Below, piece by piece: positions 53,649 through 62,561 of a stretch of DNA of 64,000 nucleotides. Location of the stretch: contig NZ_CP077095.1 in NCBI RefSeq assembly GCF_014268885.2, forward strand, positions 1,679,501 to 1,743,500, given 5' to 3'. The notes beneath the pieces were generated by a model. The model was given only the letters and a program-made list of their open reading frames with translations, did not search any database and was not told the DNA's origin. Positions within the stretch are counted from its first letter, which is position 1; the number at the start of each line of letters is the position of its first letter. Position numbers and translations under genes: made by a program. The DNA is from Pseudomonas xantholysinigenes (GTDB taxonomy: Bacteria; Pseudomonadota; Gammaproteobacteria; Pseudomonadales; Pseudomonadaceae).

Positions 53649-54362
53649 TTAGGCACCGGTAGGAATCCAGGTCTCCTGTTCTTGGCATTGAATGCCAATC
53701 TGCAGGTTGCGTTCATCCAGGTAGGGATGGCCATCCTTATCGATCAGGTAGAACACCTCGTGCAGGTATTGCTCGCCGTTGGCTCGGTAGCAACGGAATG
53801 CCGTGTTGTCTGGAAAGGTCTTCCTGATCTCGGAAAATAGGGTCTTTTTGCCAATCAGGCCCTTGAAACTGTCCTCATCTTCAAACTTCTTCACACCAGC
53901 AAGCACGACCATGTCCTGGAAGTAGGCCCGCATTGTCTTGCCAGAGCAGGTCCCGTGCTTGCGCCATTCATGGTCGAACATGCCTTCTGGGTCTTTGGTG
54001 ACCAGTGCTCGCAGCGGTTTGTTGTCCAGCACGGCCTTCATTTCCTCTGCCGGCATCGTGCAAACATCGTTTCTACAGGACGGAGAGCTGGTGCAGTTCT
54101 GCGGGTGCCGATTGGTCTTGTCACCTTCGGACTTGCTGTACGGCCATAAGCCGTGGCTCAGTAGCGCTTTGGGCGGTTGCTCGCAGCCTGGGGTCTTAGG
54201 TTTCATGATGCAGAAGGTCGGTTGCCAGGTGAACGAGTAGACCAGGAAGTCTGTGTTGAACTCCTCCTGCGAGGGGCCGGCAGCTTCGTTGGCATCCAAT
54301 CCCCATACGTTGCCGATGCAGACCAGCAGCAGTGCCCCGAATAGCTTCTTGCGCATTGTCAT
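53649..54362 (-). CDS. Ribonuclease T2 family protein, exported
   Basis: A 237-residue secreted RNase of the T2/RNase I type, which cuts RNA through 2',3'-cyclic phosphates. Both catalytic segments are present: ALLSHGLWPYSKSEG (first His) and EGMFDHEWRKHGTCSGK (the Glu, His and Lys/His set). Several Cys suggest disulfides, so it should act in the periplasm or outside. A signal peptide (MTMRKKLFGALLLVCIGNVWG) is clear. Of three in-frame ATGs (54368, 54362, 54356), the one at 54362 has AAGGG 8 bases before it. Its base composition seems lower in GC than its neighbours, which may mark transfer. Confidence 0.88.
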   Translation of the reverse strand: MTMRKKLFGALLLVCIGNVWGLDANEAAGPSQEEFNTDFLVYSFTWQPTFCIMKPKTPGCEQPPKALLSHGLWPYSKSEGDKTNRHPQNCTSSPSCRNDVCTMPAEEMKAVLDNKPLRALVTKDPEGMFDHEWRKHGTCSGKTMRAYFQDMVVLAGVKKFEDEDSFKGLIGKKTLFSEIRKTFPDNTAFRCYRANGEQYLHEVFYLIDKDGHPYLDERNLQIGIQCQEQETWIPTGA

Positions 54363-54494
54363 GACCATGTCCCTTGGCGGTGGGTGGCCGCAGCGAGCGC
54401 CGCAGCCCATGGCTCACTAATACCGTTGTGGAGCCTTTGCGACCACTGGCAAAAATGCCAGGTAGGACGATTCCAATGTAAAGACCGTGGTGAT

Positions 54495-54512
54495 ATCACA
54501 TGGCCATGTGAT
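54495..54512. promoter_or_regulatory. Perfect 18-bp palindrome upstream of ribonuclease T2
   Basis: ATCACATGGCCATGTGAT is perfectly symmetric and lies between the divergent ribonuclease T2 gene and a possible small ORF at 54555. A second dyad, CTGGCAAAAATGCCAG, lies at 54447-54462. An operator for either gene is plausible; no regulator is known. Confidence 0.45.
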
Positions 54513-54554
54513 TTAATTTGACGCTAATTTTTTGACTCGCCAAAGGGGCAGAGC

Positions 54555-54617
54555 ATGATGTGGCGTATCACGGCGGTTGTGTTGTTGCTGATGTCCGCGC
54601 CGATCCTGGCGCTGTGA
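54555..54617 (+). CDS. Possible 20-residue hydrophobic peptide
   Basis: A tiny ORF starting ATGATG encodes a 20-residue peptide, MMWR followed by an almost wholly hydrophobic run that ends in APILAL. A strong ribosome site AAGGGG lies 6 bases before the first ATG. Length, double Met start and composition resemble Ibs-type membrane toxins of E. coli type I toxin-antitoxin pairs, but the similarity is one of pattern only. It lies 7 bases before the 3' end of the convergent GST gene, whose transcript could run antisense to it. It may instead be chance. Confidence 0.35.
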   Translation: MMWRITAVVLLLMSAPILAL

Positions 54618-54624
54618 CAGCGTT

Positions 54625-55224
54625 TCATTTGGCCATGACGCTTTTGAACAGGGCTGAATCCAGCCACCCTTGCAGCCAGCTTCGCAGTCGCGGATAAGCC
54701 GCCTCGGCGAACCATTCGGGTTCGACACCGGCAAACTGGCGCATCAACGGCAGCACTGCGGCGTCGGCCAGACTTGGGTGATCGGCAAACAGGAATGCTC
54801 GGTCCGTTAGCAGGCTTTCCAGCTCGGCCAGCCAGGCTTGGGCCTGTTGCCGGTAGTCCGACCGAGAATATTCGGGGTAGCGCTCGGCATACTTGTACAG
54901 GTTCACCTGTGCCTTGAAGGTGCTGTCGTTGCGCGCGATCAGCGCGTCGGCCTGGCGCGCGGCAACCGGGCTGGCCAGCAGGCGCCAGTCATCGGGGTCA
55001 TGCTGGTCGAGCGCCCAGCGCATGATGTCCAGGCTTTCCTCCAGCACCCTGTCTCCGCTATCGAGCACTGGCACCGTGCCCTTGGGCGACAGTGCCAGCA
55101 GTTCGGCGGGCTTTTCCTTCATCTTCACCTCGACCACCTGCACCTCGCACCCGGCATAGCGCAGGGCCAGGCGCGCGCGCATGGCCCAGGGGCAGCGGCG
55201 GAACGAGTAGAGGATCACCCGCAC
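54625..55224 (-). CDS. Glutathione S-transferase family protein
   Basis: A 199-residue GST. The N-terminal thioredoxin-fold domain begins VILYSFRRCPWAMRARLAL, with CPWA in the position where Cys-type GSTs and glutaredoxin 2 have their redox Cys, and PKGTVPVL with the cis-Pro follows. The C-terminal domain is helical (about 85-199). It starts with a GTG that overlaps the sbcC stop by 10 bases, so it is probably the last gene of the sbcD-sbcC transcript. The substrate is unknown. Confidence 0.85.
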   Translation of the reverse strand: MRVILYSFRRCPWAMRARLALRYAGCEVQVVEVKMKEKPAELLALSPKGTVPVLDSGDRVLEESLDIMRWALDQHDPDDWRLLASPVAARQADALIARNDSTFKAQVNLYKYAERYPEYSRSDYRQQAQAWLAELESLLTDRAFLFADHPSLADAAVLPLMRQFAGVEPEWFAEAAYPRLRSWLQGWLDSALFKSVMAK

Positions 55225-58200
55225 ACCTCGACATCGCTCAGGCCGTTGCCCTGGCGGCGCACCTGGATCTGCACCGGGATGCGTTCGTGCATCTCTTGTA
55301 CATGGGAGATCACCGCCACCTTGCGCCCTTGGGCCTGCAGGCCGTCGAGGGCGTCCATGGCCAGTTGCAGCGACTCGGGGTCGAGGCTGCCGAAGCCTTC
55401 GTCGATGAACAGCGATTCGATACGCAAGGTGCTGGAGGCCATCGACGCCAGGCCCAAGGCCAGGGCCAGGGAAACCAGGAAGGTCTCGCCACCCGACAGC
55501 GAGTGCACCGAGCGCAGTTCGTCACCCATCTCGGTGTCCAGCACCAGCAGGCCAAGGGCGCTGCCGCCACGCTTGAGGCGATAGCGCCGGGCCAGCTGGC
55601 GCAGCTGGCTGTTGGCGTGGTGCAGCAGCAGGTCGAGGTTGTAGCCCTGGGCGATCTTGCGGAACACATCGCCCGAGGCGGAGCCGATCAGCGCATTCAG
55701 GCGCGCCCAGCGTTGCCATTGCTGATAGGCCTGGGCGATCTGCTCGGCCAGGGCCTGGCTCGCCTGTTGTCGGCGCTGGTCGTCGGCCTGGCGGGCGCGC
55801 AGCTCGGCGCAGTGTTGCTCTTGCGTGGTCAATTGCTGCTGGAGCTCGGCGAGGGCTTGCTCCAGGGCCTCCACCGGCAGTTCGCCATGGGCCTGGGCGG
55901 CATGCTGGTGCAGGCGTTGTTCACGCTCCTGGACCAGCACACGACCTTGCTCGACGGTTTTTTCCGCGCTCTGCAAGCGTTGGCGCAGTTCACCGAGCTG
56001 GGCATCGTCGATGGCCAGCAGGCGGTCGAGGCCGGCGTCATCCAGTTCAGGGTGTTCACCGCGCCATTGCGCGATTTCACCCTGCAATTGCTGGTGCTCC
56101 TGCTCCAGGGCCTGCTGGCGTTGCTGGTTGGCCTTGAGTTCGCCGGCCAGTTGCACGCCCTGGGTGTGCAGCGCTTGCAATTGCTGGGCGGTCTGCGCCT
56201 CGGTGGCGCGGGCCTGGTCCAGTTGTGTGTCCATATGCTGCTGCCAGGCTTCGGCACTGGGCTGTTCACCGAGCAGTTCGCCCAGGGTGGCATGGGCTTG
56301 CTGGCGTTGCGTATCCAGCCCGCTGAGCTTTTGCTGAGCTTGCTGTTGAGCTTGCAGGCGCATGGTTTGCTGGTCGTGCAGCTTGTCCAGCTGTACCTGG
56401 CGGGCCTGTTGTTCTTCCAGTTCGTCCTTGCGCAGGTCGAGTTGCTGGCGACGCTGGGCGATCTGCTGGTCGAGGCCGAGGAAGGCGTTGGCCGGATCGT
56501 CGCGCAGGGCCTGGAGGATTTCCGCGGGTAGCACGCTGGCCAGGTCGTCGAGGCCCTGCTGCACCTGCTGGGTGTCGGCGGCCAGGGCTTGGTGTTGCTG
56601 GTCTAGGTGACGCTGGGCCTGTTGTTGGGCGTCAGCGGCGGCCTGTAATTGCTGGGTGAGGCGGGTGGCGTCCTGTTGCAGGGCCAGTAGTGTGCCCTGG
56701 CGTTTCTCGTCGCGGTCGATTTCTTCGCCAAGGCGGCGCAGCTGGCCATCGAGCCATTTGCCGCGGGCAGCGTCATTCTGCGCTGCGAGCGCCGGCCACA
56801 GGGCATGGGCCTGGGCCTGCTCGAGCACGGGTTGCAACTGTTCGTCCAACTGCTGCTGTTGTTGTTGGTAGTCCTTGAGCTGGGCATTGATCACGCCCAG
56901 CTGGGTGCGCAGCTCCACCAGCGTGCCATTGAGCTGTTCGACTTGCTTGTGCGCCGCGTCCTCCTCGGCTTGGTCGTGGCGGCCAAGGCTTTGCAGCAGT
57001 GCCTCGGGCTGATGGAACGGGTGTTCGGCGCTGCCGCACACCGGGCAGGGCTCGCCATCGCGCAGTTGGGCGCGCAGTTCCTCGACACTGGTGTTGCGCG
57101 CTAGGCGCTGGCGTTCAAGCAATTGGCGGGTGAGGGTCAGCGCCTGTTCGGCGCTTTCCAGTTCGGCCTTGGCCGCGGTGCCTTCGCTGATCAGTCGTTG
57201 GCGCTGTTGCATGGCCTGTTGCTGGCGCTCGCGCAGGGTATCCAGGGCCAGGCGCAGTTCCTGCGCGCGGCCATGCAGGCGGGCCAGTTCCTCGACTGCG
57301 CGCTGCTGCTTGCGGTTGTCCTGCAGCATGGCGCCCAGCAGGCCGATTTGCTCGGCCAGCGCCTGGGGTTCGGCCCCGGCTTCGCGGAACAGCAGTTCGA
57401 ACTGCTCGCGTTGCGCCTGCAATTGGGCATTGGCCTGGCTGGCCTGGGCCTGCAAGCCGGGCAGTTCCTCGCGGCCCTTGGCCAGGCGGCCGCCAATCAG
57501 CATCACTTGCTTGAGCTGCGGCAGGTAGGCCTGCCAGGCATCGGCCAGGCTGCCCAGGTGCTGGCTTTCGGCCAGGGCACTGTCGATCTGGGCCAGTTGC
57601 TGCAAGGTGCGTTGCTGGTTGTCTTGCAGCTGCTGCAGTTGCTGCTGGACTTCGTTGTTTTCCCGTTCGGCCACGGCGCAGGCTTCGCGCTGCTCGGCAA
57701 GCTCCTTGTCGAGGCGTGCGAGGTCGCCTTGGGCCGCGAAGGCCTGACGCAGGCGTGGGGCGTTCTCGCCGTGCAGGCTCTGGCTGTGGGCCAGGTGTGC
57801 GCGGGCGACTTCCAGCGCCTGCTGCAGCTCGGTGGTTTGTTCCTGCAGTTGCGCTTGCTGGTGCTGTTGTCGGTCGATGTCCGCCAACACGGGGAGGCGT
57901 TGCGCGGCCAATTGCTGCTGACGGTGGAACTGGTGGCGCTGGGGGGCCAGGCGCTCCAGGCGTTGCAGGTCGATACGCTGCTCGGCCAGTTGCTGCCACT
58001 CGTGCTCCGCGCTTTGCAGGGCCGTGCCAGCCTCGCGGTGCTGGGCTTGCAGGCGCTGCTGTTCCTCGAACCAGGTGCGCTGCTGTTCCAGCTGGCGCTG
58101 GCGCGCCTGGTCGGCCTTGAACTGCTGCTGGGCCTGCTCCAGTTCCTGGTCGAGGGCGGCGCGGGCTTCGGCCGCCATCGGCAACAGGTGCTCGGCCTGT

Positions 58201-58859
58201 TTCTTCAGGTCGTTGTGAGCCTCGCCGGTCTCGCGCGCCTTGCTGAACGCGCGCTGGCCCAGGCGGGTGTAGATCGCCGTATTGGTGAGCTTTTCCAGCA
58301 GCTCGCTGCGTTCTTTGTCGTCGGCCTTGAGGAAGGCGCCGAATTCGCTCTGGGCCAGCATCACGGCACGGGTGAACTGCTCGAAGTTCAGGCCCAGCCG
58401 GGCCTCGACCAGTTGCTTGTATTCGTTCTTGCCGCTGCCCAGCAGTTGTTCGCCGTCCAGGTCGTAGAGGCTCTGGCGGCTGTGCTGCAGTTTGCCGTTG
58501 GCCTTCTCGCGGGCACGGTTGGCCTCCCAGCGAGCGCGGTAGCGACGGCCATCGATGCCGACGAAGTCCACTTCGGCAAAACCACTGCCCGTACCCCGGC
58601 GCAACAGGTTGCGCGGGTCGGAGGTGGGGATGTCACCGTCGGCGTCGGGCACCTTGGCTTCCCGACCTATGTCATTGAGCCGTGGCACGCTGCCGAACAG
58701 GGCCAGGCACAGGGCGTCGAGCAGGGTGCTCTTGCCGGCGCCGGTAGGCCCGGTGATGGCGAACAGGCCGGCGCTGGCCAACGGCTCGGCGGTGAAATCG
58801 ATGTCGATGGGGCCGGCGAGGGAGGCCAGGTTCTTCAGGCGGATGGCGAGAATCTTCAT
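55215..58859 (-). CDS. sbcC: Exonuclease subunit SbcC (Rad50-like ATPase)
   Basis: A 1,214-residue SMC-type ATPase that works with SbcD to cut DNA hairpins and cruciforms and process double-strand ends. Walker A is GPTGAGKSTLLDAL near residue 40. Two long coiled coils rich in Gln/Leu/Glu flank the zinc hook GEPCPVCGSAEHPF (Cys605 and Cys608). The signature LSGGETFLVSLALALGLA and Walker B LFIDEGFGSLD are near the C-terminus. It overlaps sbcD by 4 bases (ATGA). Its targets, long palindromes, are frequent in this window. Confidence 0.96.
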   Translation of the reverse strand: MKILAIRLKNLASLAGPIDIDFTAEPLASAGLFAITGPTGAGKSTLLDALCLALFGSVPRLNDIGREAKVPDADGDIPTSDPRNLLRRGTGSGFAEVDFVGIDGRRYRARWEANRAREKANGKLQHSRQSLYDLDGEQLLGSGKNEYKQLVEARLGLNFEQFTRAVMLAQSEFGAFLKADDKERSELLEKLTNTAIYTRLGQRAFSKARETGEAHNDLKKQAEHLLPMAAEARAALDQELEQAQQQFKADQARQRQLEQQRTWFEEQQRLQAQHREAGTALQSAEHEWQQLAEQRIDLQRLERLAPQRHQFHRQQQLAAQRLPVLADIDRQQHQQAQLQEQTTELQQALEVARAHLAHSQSLHGENAPRLRQAFAAQGDLARLDKELAEQREACAVAERENNEVQQQLQQLQDNQQRTLQQLAQIDSALAESQHLGSLADAWQAYLPQLKQVMLIGGRLAKGREELPGLQAQASQANAQLQAQREQFELLFREAGAEPQALAEQIGLLGAMLQDNRKQQRAVEELARLHGRAQELRLALDTLRERQQQAMQQRQRLISEGTAAKAELESAEQALTLTRQLLERQRLARNTSVEELRAQLRDGEPCPVCGSAEHPFHQPEALLQSLGRHDQAEEDAAHKQVEQLNGTLVELRTQLGVINAQLKDYQQQQQQLDEQLQPVLEQAQAHALWPALAAQNDAARGKWLDGQLRRLGEEIDRDEKRQGTLLALQQDATRLTQQLQAAADAQQQAQRHLDQQHQALAADTQQVQQGLDDLASVLPAEILQALRDDPANAFLGLDQQIAQRRQQLDLRKDELEEQQARQVQLDKLHDQQTMRLQAQQQAQQKLSGLDTQRQQAHATLGELLGEQPSAEAWQQHMDTQLDQARATEAQTAQQLQALHTQGVQLAGELKANQQRQQALEQEHQQLQGEIAQWRGEHPELDDAGLDRLLAIDDAQLGELRQRLQSAEKTVEQGRVLVQEREQRLHQHAAQAHGELPVEALEQALAELQQQLTTQEQHCAELRARQADDQRRQQASQALAEQIAQAYQQWQRWARLNALIGSASGDVFRKIAQGYNLDLLLHHANSQLRQLARRYRLKRGGSALGLLVLDTEMGDELRSVHSLSGGETFLVSLALALGLASMASSTLRIESLFIDEGFGSLDPESLQLAMDALDGLQAQGRKVAVISHVQEMHERIPVQIQVRRQGNGLSDVEVCG

Positions 58860-60094
58860 GGCTGTTCCTCTTCGTGCAGCACGTCTTGCAGCAGCTCGGC
58901 GAAGTCGGCCAGGGCCTGTTCGTCGGCGGGGTTGCCGTAGGCCTGTTCCCAGGCCCGGCCAAACAGGTCCTGCGGGGTCATCTGGGCCAGTTCGACGAAC
59001 ACTTGCTCATCGTCCTCCTGGCGCCCGCCGCCGGCATATTCGGCACTGATGCGCACCAGGCGCACGGCTTTGCCCTGCAAGGCGGTCTCGATCTGCTGGC
59101 GCAGGTCGGGTTGCGGTTCGTCCAGGCGTACCCGCACCTCCAGCCAGGGTTGGCGATTAGGGTCTTCGAGCAGGTCGATCACCGGCAACTGCGTCAGTTG
59201 TTCGAGCAGTTCGCCCAGCGGCGCCGGGCCGACCCGTTGCAAGGCCACGGCGCGCGGCACCAGGCGTGCCTCGACGCTGACCAGCTCACTGCCGTCCAGT
59301 TCCACTTCCAGCACCTGGTGCGGGTAGTTGATCTCGGCGAACGACAGCGGGATCGGCGCGCCGCTGTAGCGGATGCGTTCCTCGCGATTGACCTTCTGCG
59401 GCTTGTGCAGGTGGCCGAGGGCGACGTAGCTGATGGCCTTGTCGAACAGTCGTGCCGGCAGCGCCTCGGCATTGCCGATGATCAGGCTGCGTTCGGAATC
59501 CTCCGAGATGCTGCCGCCGGCCATGTGCGCATGGCTGATGGCGACCAGCGCCTGGTCTTTCTTGCGGACCTTCTGCGCGGCGGCGGTCAGTTGCTCGTGA
59601 ACCTGGGTGATGCCCTTGAGGTAGTCGTCGCCCAGGGCCGGGCCGGTGACCTCGGCCGGCCGCAGGAACGGCAGGGCCAGGCACCAGGCGCACACTTTGC
59701 CGCGGGCGTTGGTCAGGGGGATCAGCAGGCTCTGGGCGTCCAGTTGCCCTTCGTCGAGCCAGTGCACCCGGCCCAGGGCGTGGGTGCGCAGGCGGCGCAT
59801 CAGAGGCGCCGGCAGCTCGATGCGCGAGCCGGAGTCATGGTTGCCGGCGATCATCACGATATCCAGCTTGGGCTGTTGCTCGTGGGCCTGGACGATGAAG
59901 TCGTAGAGGCGTTCCTGGGCTTTGACCGGCGGATTGACGGTGTCGAAGATATCGCCGGCGATCAGCAGGGCATCGGGCTGGCGCAGGCGCAACTGGCCGA
60001 GCAGCCAGTCGAGGAAGCAGGCGTGTTCGAAATCGCGTTCCTGGCCGTGAAGGCTTTGGCCCAGGTGCCAGTCGGAGGTGTGAAACAGACGCAT
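58856..60094 (-). CDS. sbcD: Exonuclease subunit SbcD (Mre11-like nuclease)
   Basis: A 412-residue metallophosphoesterase-fold nuclease. The metal motifs run in order: RLFHTSDWHLGQSLHG, LIAGDIFDTVNPP, MIAGNHDSGSR, ISHAHMAGG and YVALGHLHKPQ. The capping domain follows to the C-terminus. The start MRLFHTSDWH at 60094 is the family start; AGG lies about 6 bases upstream. Longer frames from 60202 would add 36 residues without homology. It is the first gene of sbcD-sbcC-GST. Confidence 0.96.
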   Translation of the reverse strand: MRLFHTSDWHLGQSLHGQERDFEHACFLDWLLGQLRLRQPDALLIAGDIFDTVNPPVKAQERLYDFIVQAHEQQPKLDIVMIAGNHDSGSRIELPAPLMRRLRTHALGRVHWLDEGQLDAQSLLIPLTNARGKVCAWCLALPFLRPAEVTGPALGDDYLKGITQVHEQLTAAAQKVRKKDQALVAISHAHMAGGSISEDSERSLIIGNAEALPARLFDKAISYVALGHLHKPQKVNREERIRYSGAPIPLSFAEINYPHQVLEVELDGSELVSVEARLVPRAVALQRVGPAPLGELLEQLTQLPVIDLLEDPNRQPWLEVRVRLDEPQPDLRQQIETALQGKAVRLVRISAEYAGGGRQEDDEQVFVELAQMTPQDLFGRAWEQAYGNPADEQALADFAELLQDVLHEEEQP

Positions 60095-60428
60095 GGTTGA
60101 CCTGTGGTTTGTCGGATCAGGCAAGCCGTCGCTTGTCGTGAATGGGCTCTCGGAAGGGCGCGTATGGTAACCCAAGTCGGCCTTGGGCATCGGCGTCGAC
60201 ATGGCCGCTTGTTGGATAATCCCGTGAATGATTAAATATTTTGAAACAAGGATGTTTCATGAAACCCCGCATCGCGCCCGCGTCATCCCCATTCGCATCG
60301 TCGTCCCGGACACCGTCGTCCGTGGCGCGCCTGCGCGTGGGCCAAGGGTTTTCGCAACCAGGCGCGGGGTGGCAGGGATGCTGTCGCCGTGTGATGCCCG
60401 CCTTATCGAACGTCATCAAGGATCTGCA

Positions 60429-60854
60429 ATGGAAAGTATTCCGCAAACCCAAGTCCCGGCCGACCTGAGCCGCTACAAGCCGAAATGGCAGGAACGTTTC
60501 GCCTTTTTCGAGCAGAACGGTGGCCCTCGTGACCCACGCTTCAAGCAAGCCTTCAAGGCGTTGTCGCTGGGCAAGCGCCTGCTGATCAACATGAACTGGA
60601 TCGCGTTCTTCTTCGGCCCGATCTACCTGTTCGTGCTCGGCTTGTGGAAGAAGAACCTGGCGTTGCTGGGGATTTCGCTGCTCGTGGGTATCGTGCTCGG
60701 CTTCTACGAAGGCTTCACCGGCACCGAGCTGCCTCGCGCCGTGGACACTGGCGTGAACTGCGGCCTGGCGGCGCTATGGGCCACCGTGACCAACTACGCC
60801 TACTACCTCAAAGAGGTCAAGGGCCAGCAGGGTTGGAACCCGTTCGAGAAGTGA
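60429..60854 (+). CDS. DUF2628 family membrane protein
   Basis: A 141-residue protein with an N-terminal cytoplasmic part (residues 1-45, with RYKPKWQERFAFFEQNG) and about three membrane spans (LLINMNWIAFFFGPIYLFVLGLW, LALLGISLLVGIVLGFYEGF and VNCGLAALWATVTNYAYYL). The W-x-AFFFGPIYL pattern fits DUF2628. AAGGA lies 7 bases before the ATG. The 226 bases upstream (60203-60428) have only a weak reading frame. It converges with batD across a shared terminator. The function is unknown. Confidence 0.82.
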   Translation: MESIPQTQVPADLSRYKPKWQERFAFFEQNGGPRDPRFKQAFKALSLGKRLLINMNWIAFFFGPIYLFVLGLWKKNLALLGISLLVGIVLGFYEGFTGTELPRAVDTGVNCGLAALWATVTNYAYYLKEVKGQQGWNPFEK

Positions 60855-60863
60855 TAGGCACGT

Positions 60864-60887
60864 GCATGGCGCCGTTGTGCGCCATGC
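60864..60887 (+). other. Perfect 9-bp stem-loop after the DUF2628 gene
   Basis: GCATGGCGC and GCGCCATGC enclose the loop CGTTGT. It lies 10 bases after the stop. There is no T-run, so it may protect the mRNA 3' end rather than end transcription. Confidence 0.5.
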
Positions 60888-60898
60888 CTGGCTGAACG

Positions 60899-60942
60899 CG
60901 GGCGCTCTTCACCGATAAGGTGATGAGCGCCCGTTTCATTTC
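60899..60942. terminator. Terminator between the convergent DUF2628 and batD genes
   Basis: The stem CGGGCGCTCTTCACC / GGTGATGAGCGCCCG (14 of 15 pairs) is followed on the plus strand by TTTCATTT. Its right end touches the batD stop, so on the minus strand the hairpin directly follows batD. Confidence 0.75.
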
Positions 60943-62561
60943 GGATACAGCGGTGGCAGGTTGCCGGTCTCCCCGGCCGGTGCCAGCACCTGCTCGGCGG
61001 GTGGGATGGTGCCGATTGCCCGCCACAGTTCATCACCGTGCCAGTACTGGCCACTTTCGCTGTACAACGCTCCGTTCAAGCCATCCAGCGCATCGGACAG
61101 CGGCACGAAGCGCGCGGCCATTTCGGCCAAGGTCTCCGGCTGCTGGCGGGCCCAGGCATCGAGGGCCTGGCGCGTGGCCTGGGGGTCGTTGGCCTGGCAG
61201 GCGCGTTTGAGGTCGTCGAGCAGGGTACGCGGGCTGGGGCCGCTTTGCGCGGCGCGCAGCACCGCTGGCTGCGAGCGCGCGCGCCACCACAGGGCGAAAC
61301 CGGCCAGGGTGGTCAGGGCCAGCAGCAGCGTGGCCAGCTGCCAAGGCCAGAGCAGGGCATTGCCGACACGGCTGTCGCCGACCGGAGTGTCCGCGCTCAG
61401 GGCCGGGTTGTCCTGCACGTTCAGGGTGCGCGCCGGCAGGCTGCTGTGTTCCAGATGGTCCTCGCGGGTGTTCCACCAGGTCACCTCCAACGCTGGCAGG
61501 GCCAGTTCGCCGCTGTGGGTCGGCACCAGTGCCTCGCGCTCCTCGCGATTGGCGATCATGCCGCGCTCGCTGATGTCATTGCGCAGCAAAGGCTGGTCCG
61601 GGTAGCGGCGCAGGCCAACGGCCTCGGTGGCCGGCAGCGGCGGCAGTTGGGGGCTCGACAGGCCCTCGGCCCGCAGGGTGATATTGCGGGTCAGCGAATC
61701 GCCGATCTGCGTGGCCTGGCTCGCGGGATCGGGATTCCAGTGCTCTTCCAGGGTCAGGTTGCGTGCCGGCAACCAGGGACGGTCGCTGGGGTAGCTGGCG
61801 GGGATCGGCTTGACCTCCAGGCGCAACGGCTGCGAACTGACCTGCACCTGGCGCCCGACCCGTGGGCTGCCGGCGGGCTGCTCGCCGTTGTCGGCGGCGG
61901 TGGCGGTGAACTTCAGCGGCGGTACTTCGAGGGGGCCGCTTTGTTGCGGATAGAGGGCGTAGCGGGTCTCGATCACGCCGTGGCGCACGCCATTGATGTC
62001 CTTCTCGTAGGTGCGCGACTCGCCCAGTGGGTCGACCTTGGCGTTCTCCAGTTGCAGCGGGCTCAGGCTGCTGTCGTCGTACAGCGCTACCGAGTGGTAG
62101 ATGCGCAGGGTCAGCACGGCCTGGGCCTGGACGTACACCGAGGGGCTGTCCAGCGTGGCCTCGATGAACACCTGGGAGGCCACGCCCGGGCGTTGGCTGT
62201 CGGCCTGCTGCACCTGCAGTTCGATGGGCTGGCTGTGGGACTGGCCCAGTTGCAGCGACGGAATGTTCAGGCTGCCGCTGCGCCTTGGCAACAGAGTGAT
62301 GATCCAGCGGGTGCTGGCGCGGGTTTCGCCGTCGAGGCTGTGCAGGCTGTTGAGCTGGCGCGTGCCGCGCACCTCGAAGTCGCCTTCCAGGGCGCGCAGG
62401 TCGGGTTTGCCGAACTGGGTGACGTCCTGGCTCTCGAGGGTCAGTTCCAGGGTTTCGCCAGCTTCCAGGCGCGTGCGGTCGACGCTGGCCTGGAGGACAG
62501 GTTCGGCCTGGGCCGCGAGGCTCCACAGCAGGCCAAGGAGAAGGGCGCCGAAGCGACTCAT
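60936..62561 (-). CDS. batD: BatD family protein
   Basis: A 541-residue exported inner-membrane protein of the Bat (Bacteroides aerotolerance-type) operon. Residues 1-19 are a signal peptide (LLLGLLWSLAAQA). Immunoglobulin-like beta domains follow, with SVDRTRLEAGETLELTLES near the start and repeats of strand-rich sequence to about residue 390. One membrane span (WQLATLLLALTTLAGFALWW) lies near 410, followed by a helical cytoplasmic tail. The ATG overlaps the stop of the upstream VWA-TPR gene (ATGA). The Bat operon normally also has a MoxR ATPase and other VWA proteins, expected beyond base 64000. Confidence 0.87.
   Translation of the reverse strand: MSRFGALLLGLLWSLAAQAEPVLQASVDRTRLEAGETLELTLESQDVTQFGKPDLRALEGDFEVRGTRQLNSLHSLDGETRASTRWIITLLPRRSGSLNIPSLQLGQSHSQPIELQVQQADSQRPGVASQVFIEATLDSPSVYVQAQAVLTLRIYHSVALYDDSSLSPLQLENAKVDPLGESRTYEKDINGVRHGVIETRYALYPQQSGPLEVPPLKFTATAADNGEQPAGSPRVGRQVQVSSQPLRLEVKPIPASYPSDRPWLPARNLTLEEHWNPDPASQATQIGDSLTRNITLRAEGLSSPQLPPLPATEAVGLRRYPDQPLLRNDISERGMIANREEREALVPTHSGELALPALEVTWWNTREDHLEHSSLPARTLNVQDNPALSADTPVGDSRVGNALLWPWQLATLLLALTTLAGFALWWRARSQPAVLRAAQSGPSPRTLLDDLKRACQANDPQATRQALDAWARQQPETLAEMAARFVPLSDALDGLNGALYSESGQYWHGDELWRAIGTIPPAEQVLAPAGETGNLPPLYPK

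Noticed and set aside
60228..60428. A longer start for the DUF2628 gene and a 75-codon frame at 60241
   Set aside because: The upstream residues are Arg/Pro/Ser-rich with no homology, and the ATG at 60429 has a good ribosome site. GAAACAAGGATGTTTC near 60240 looks like a dyad, not a coding start.
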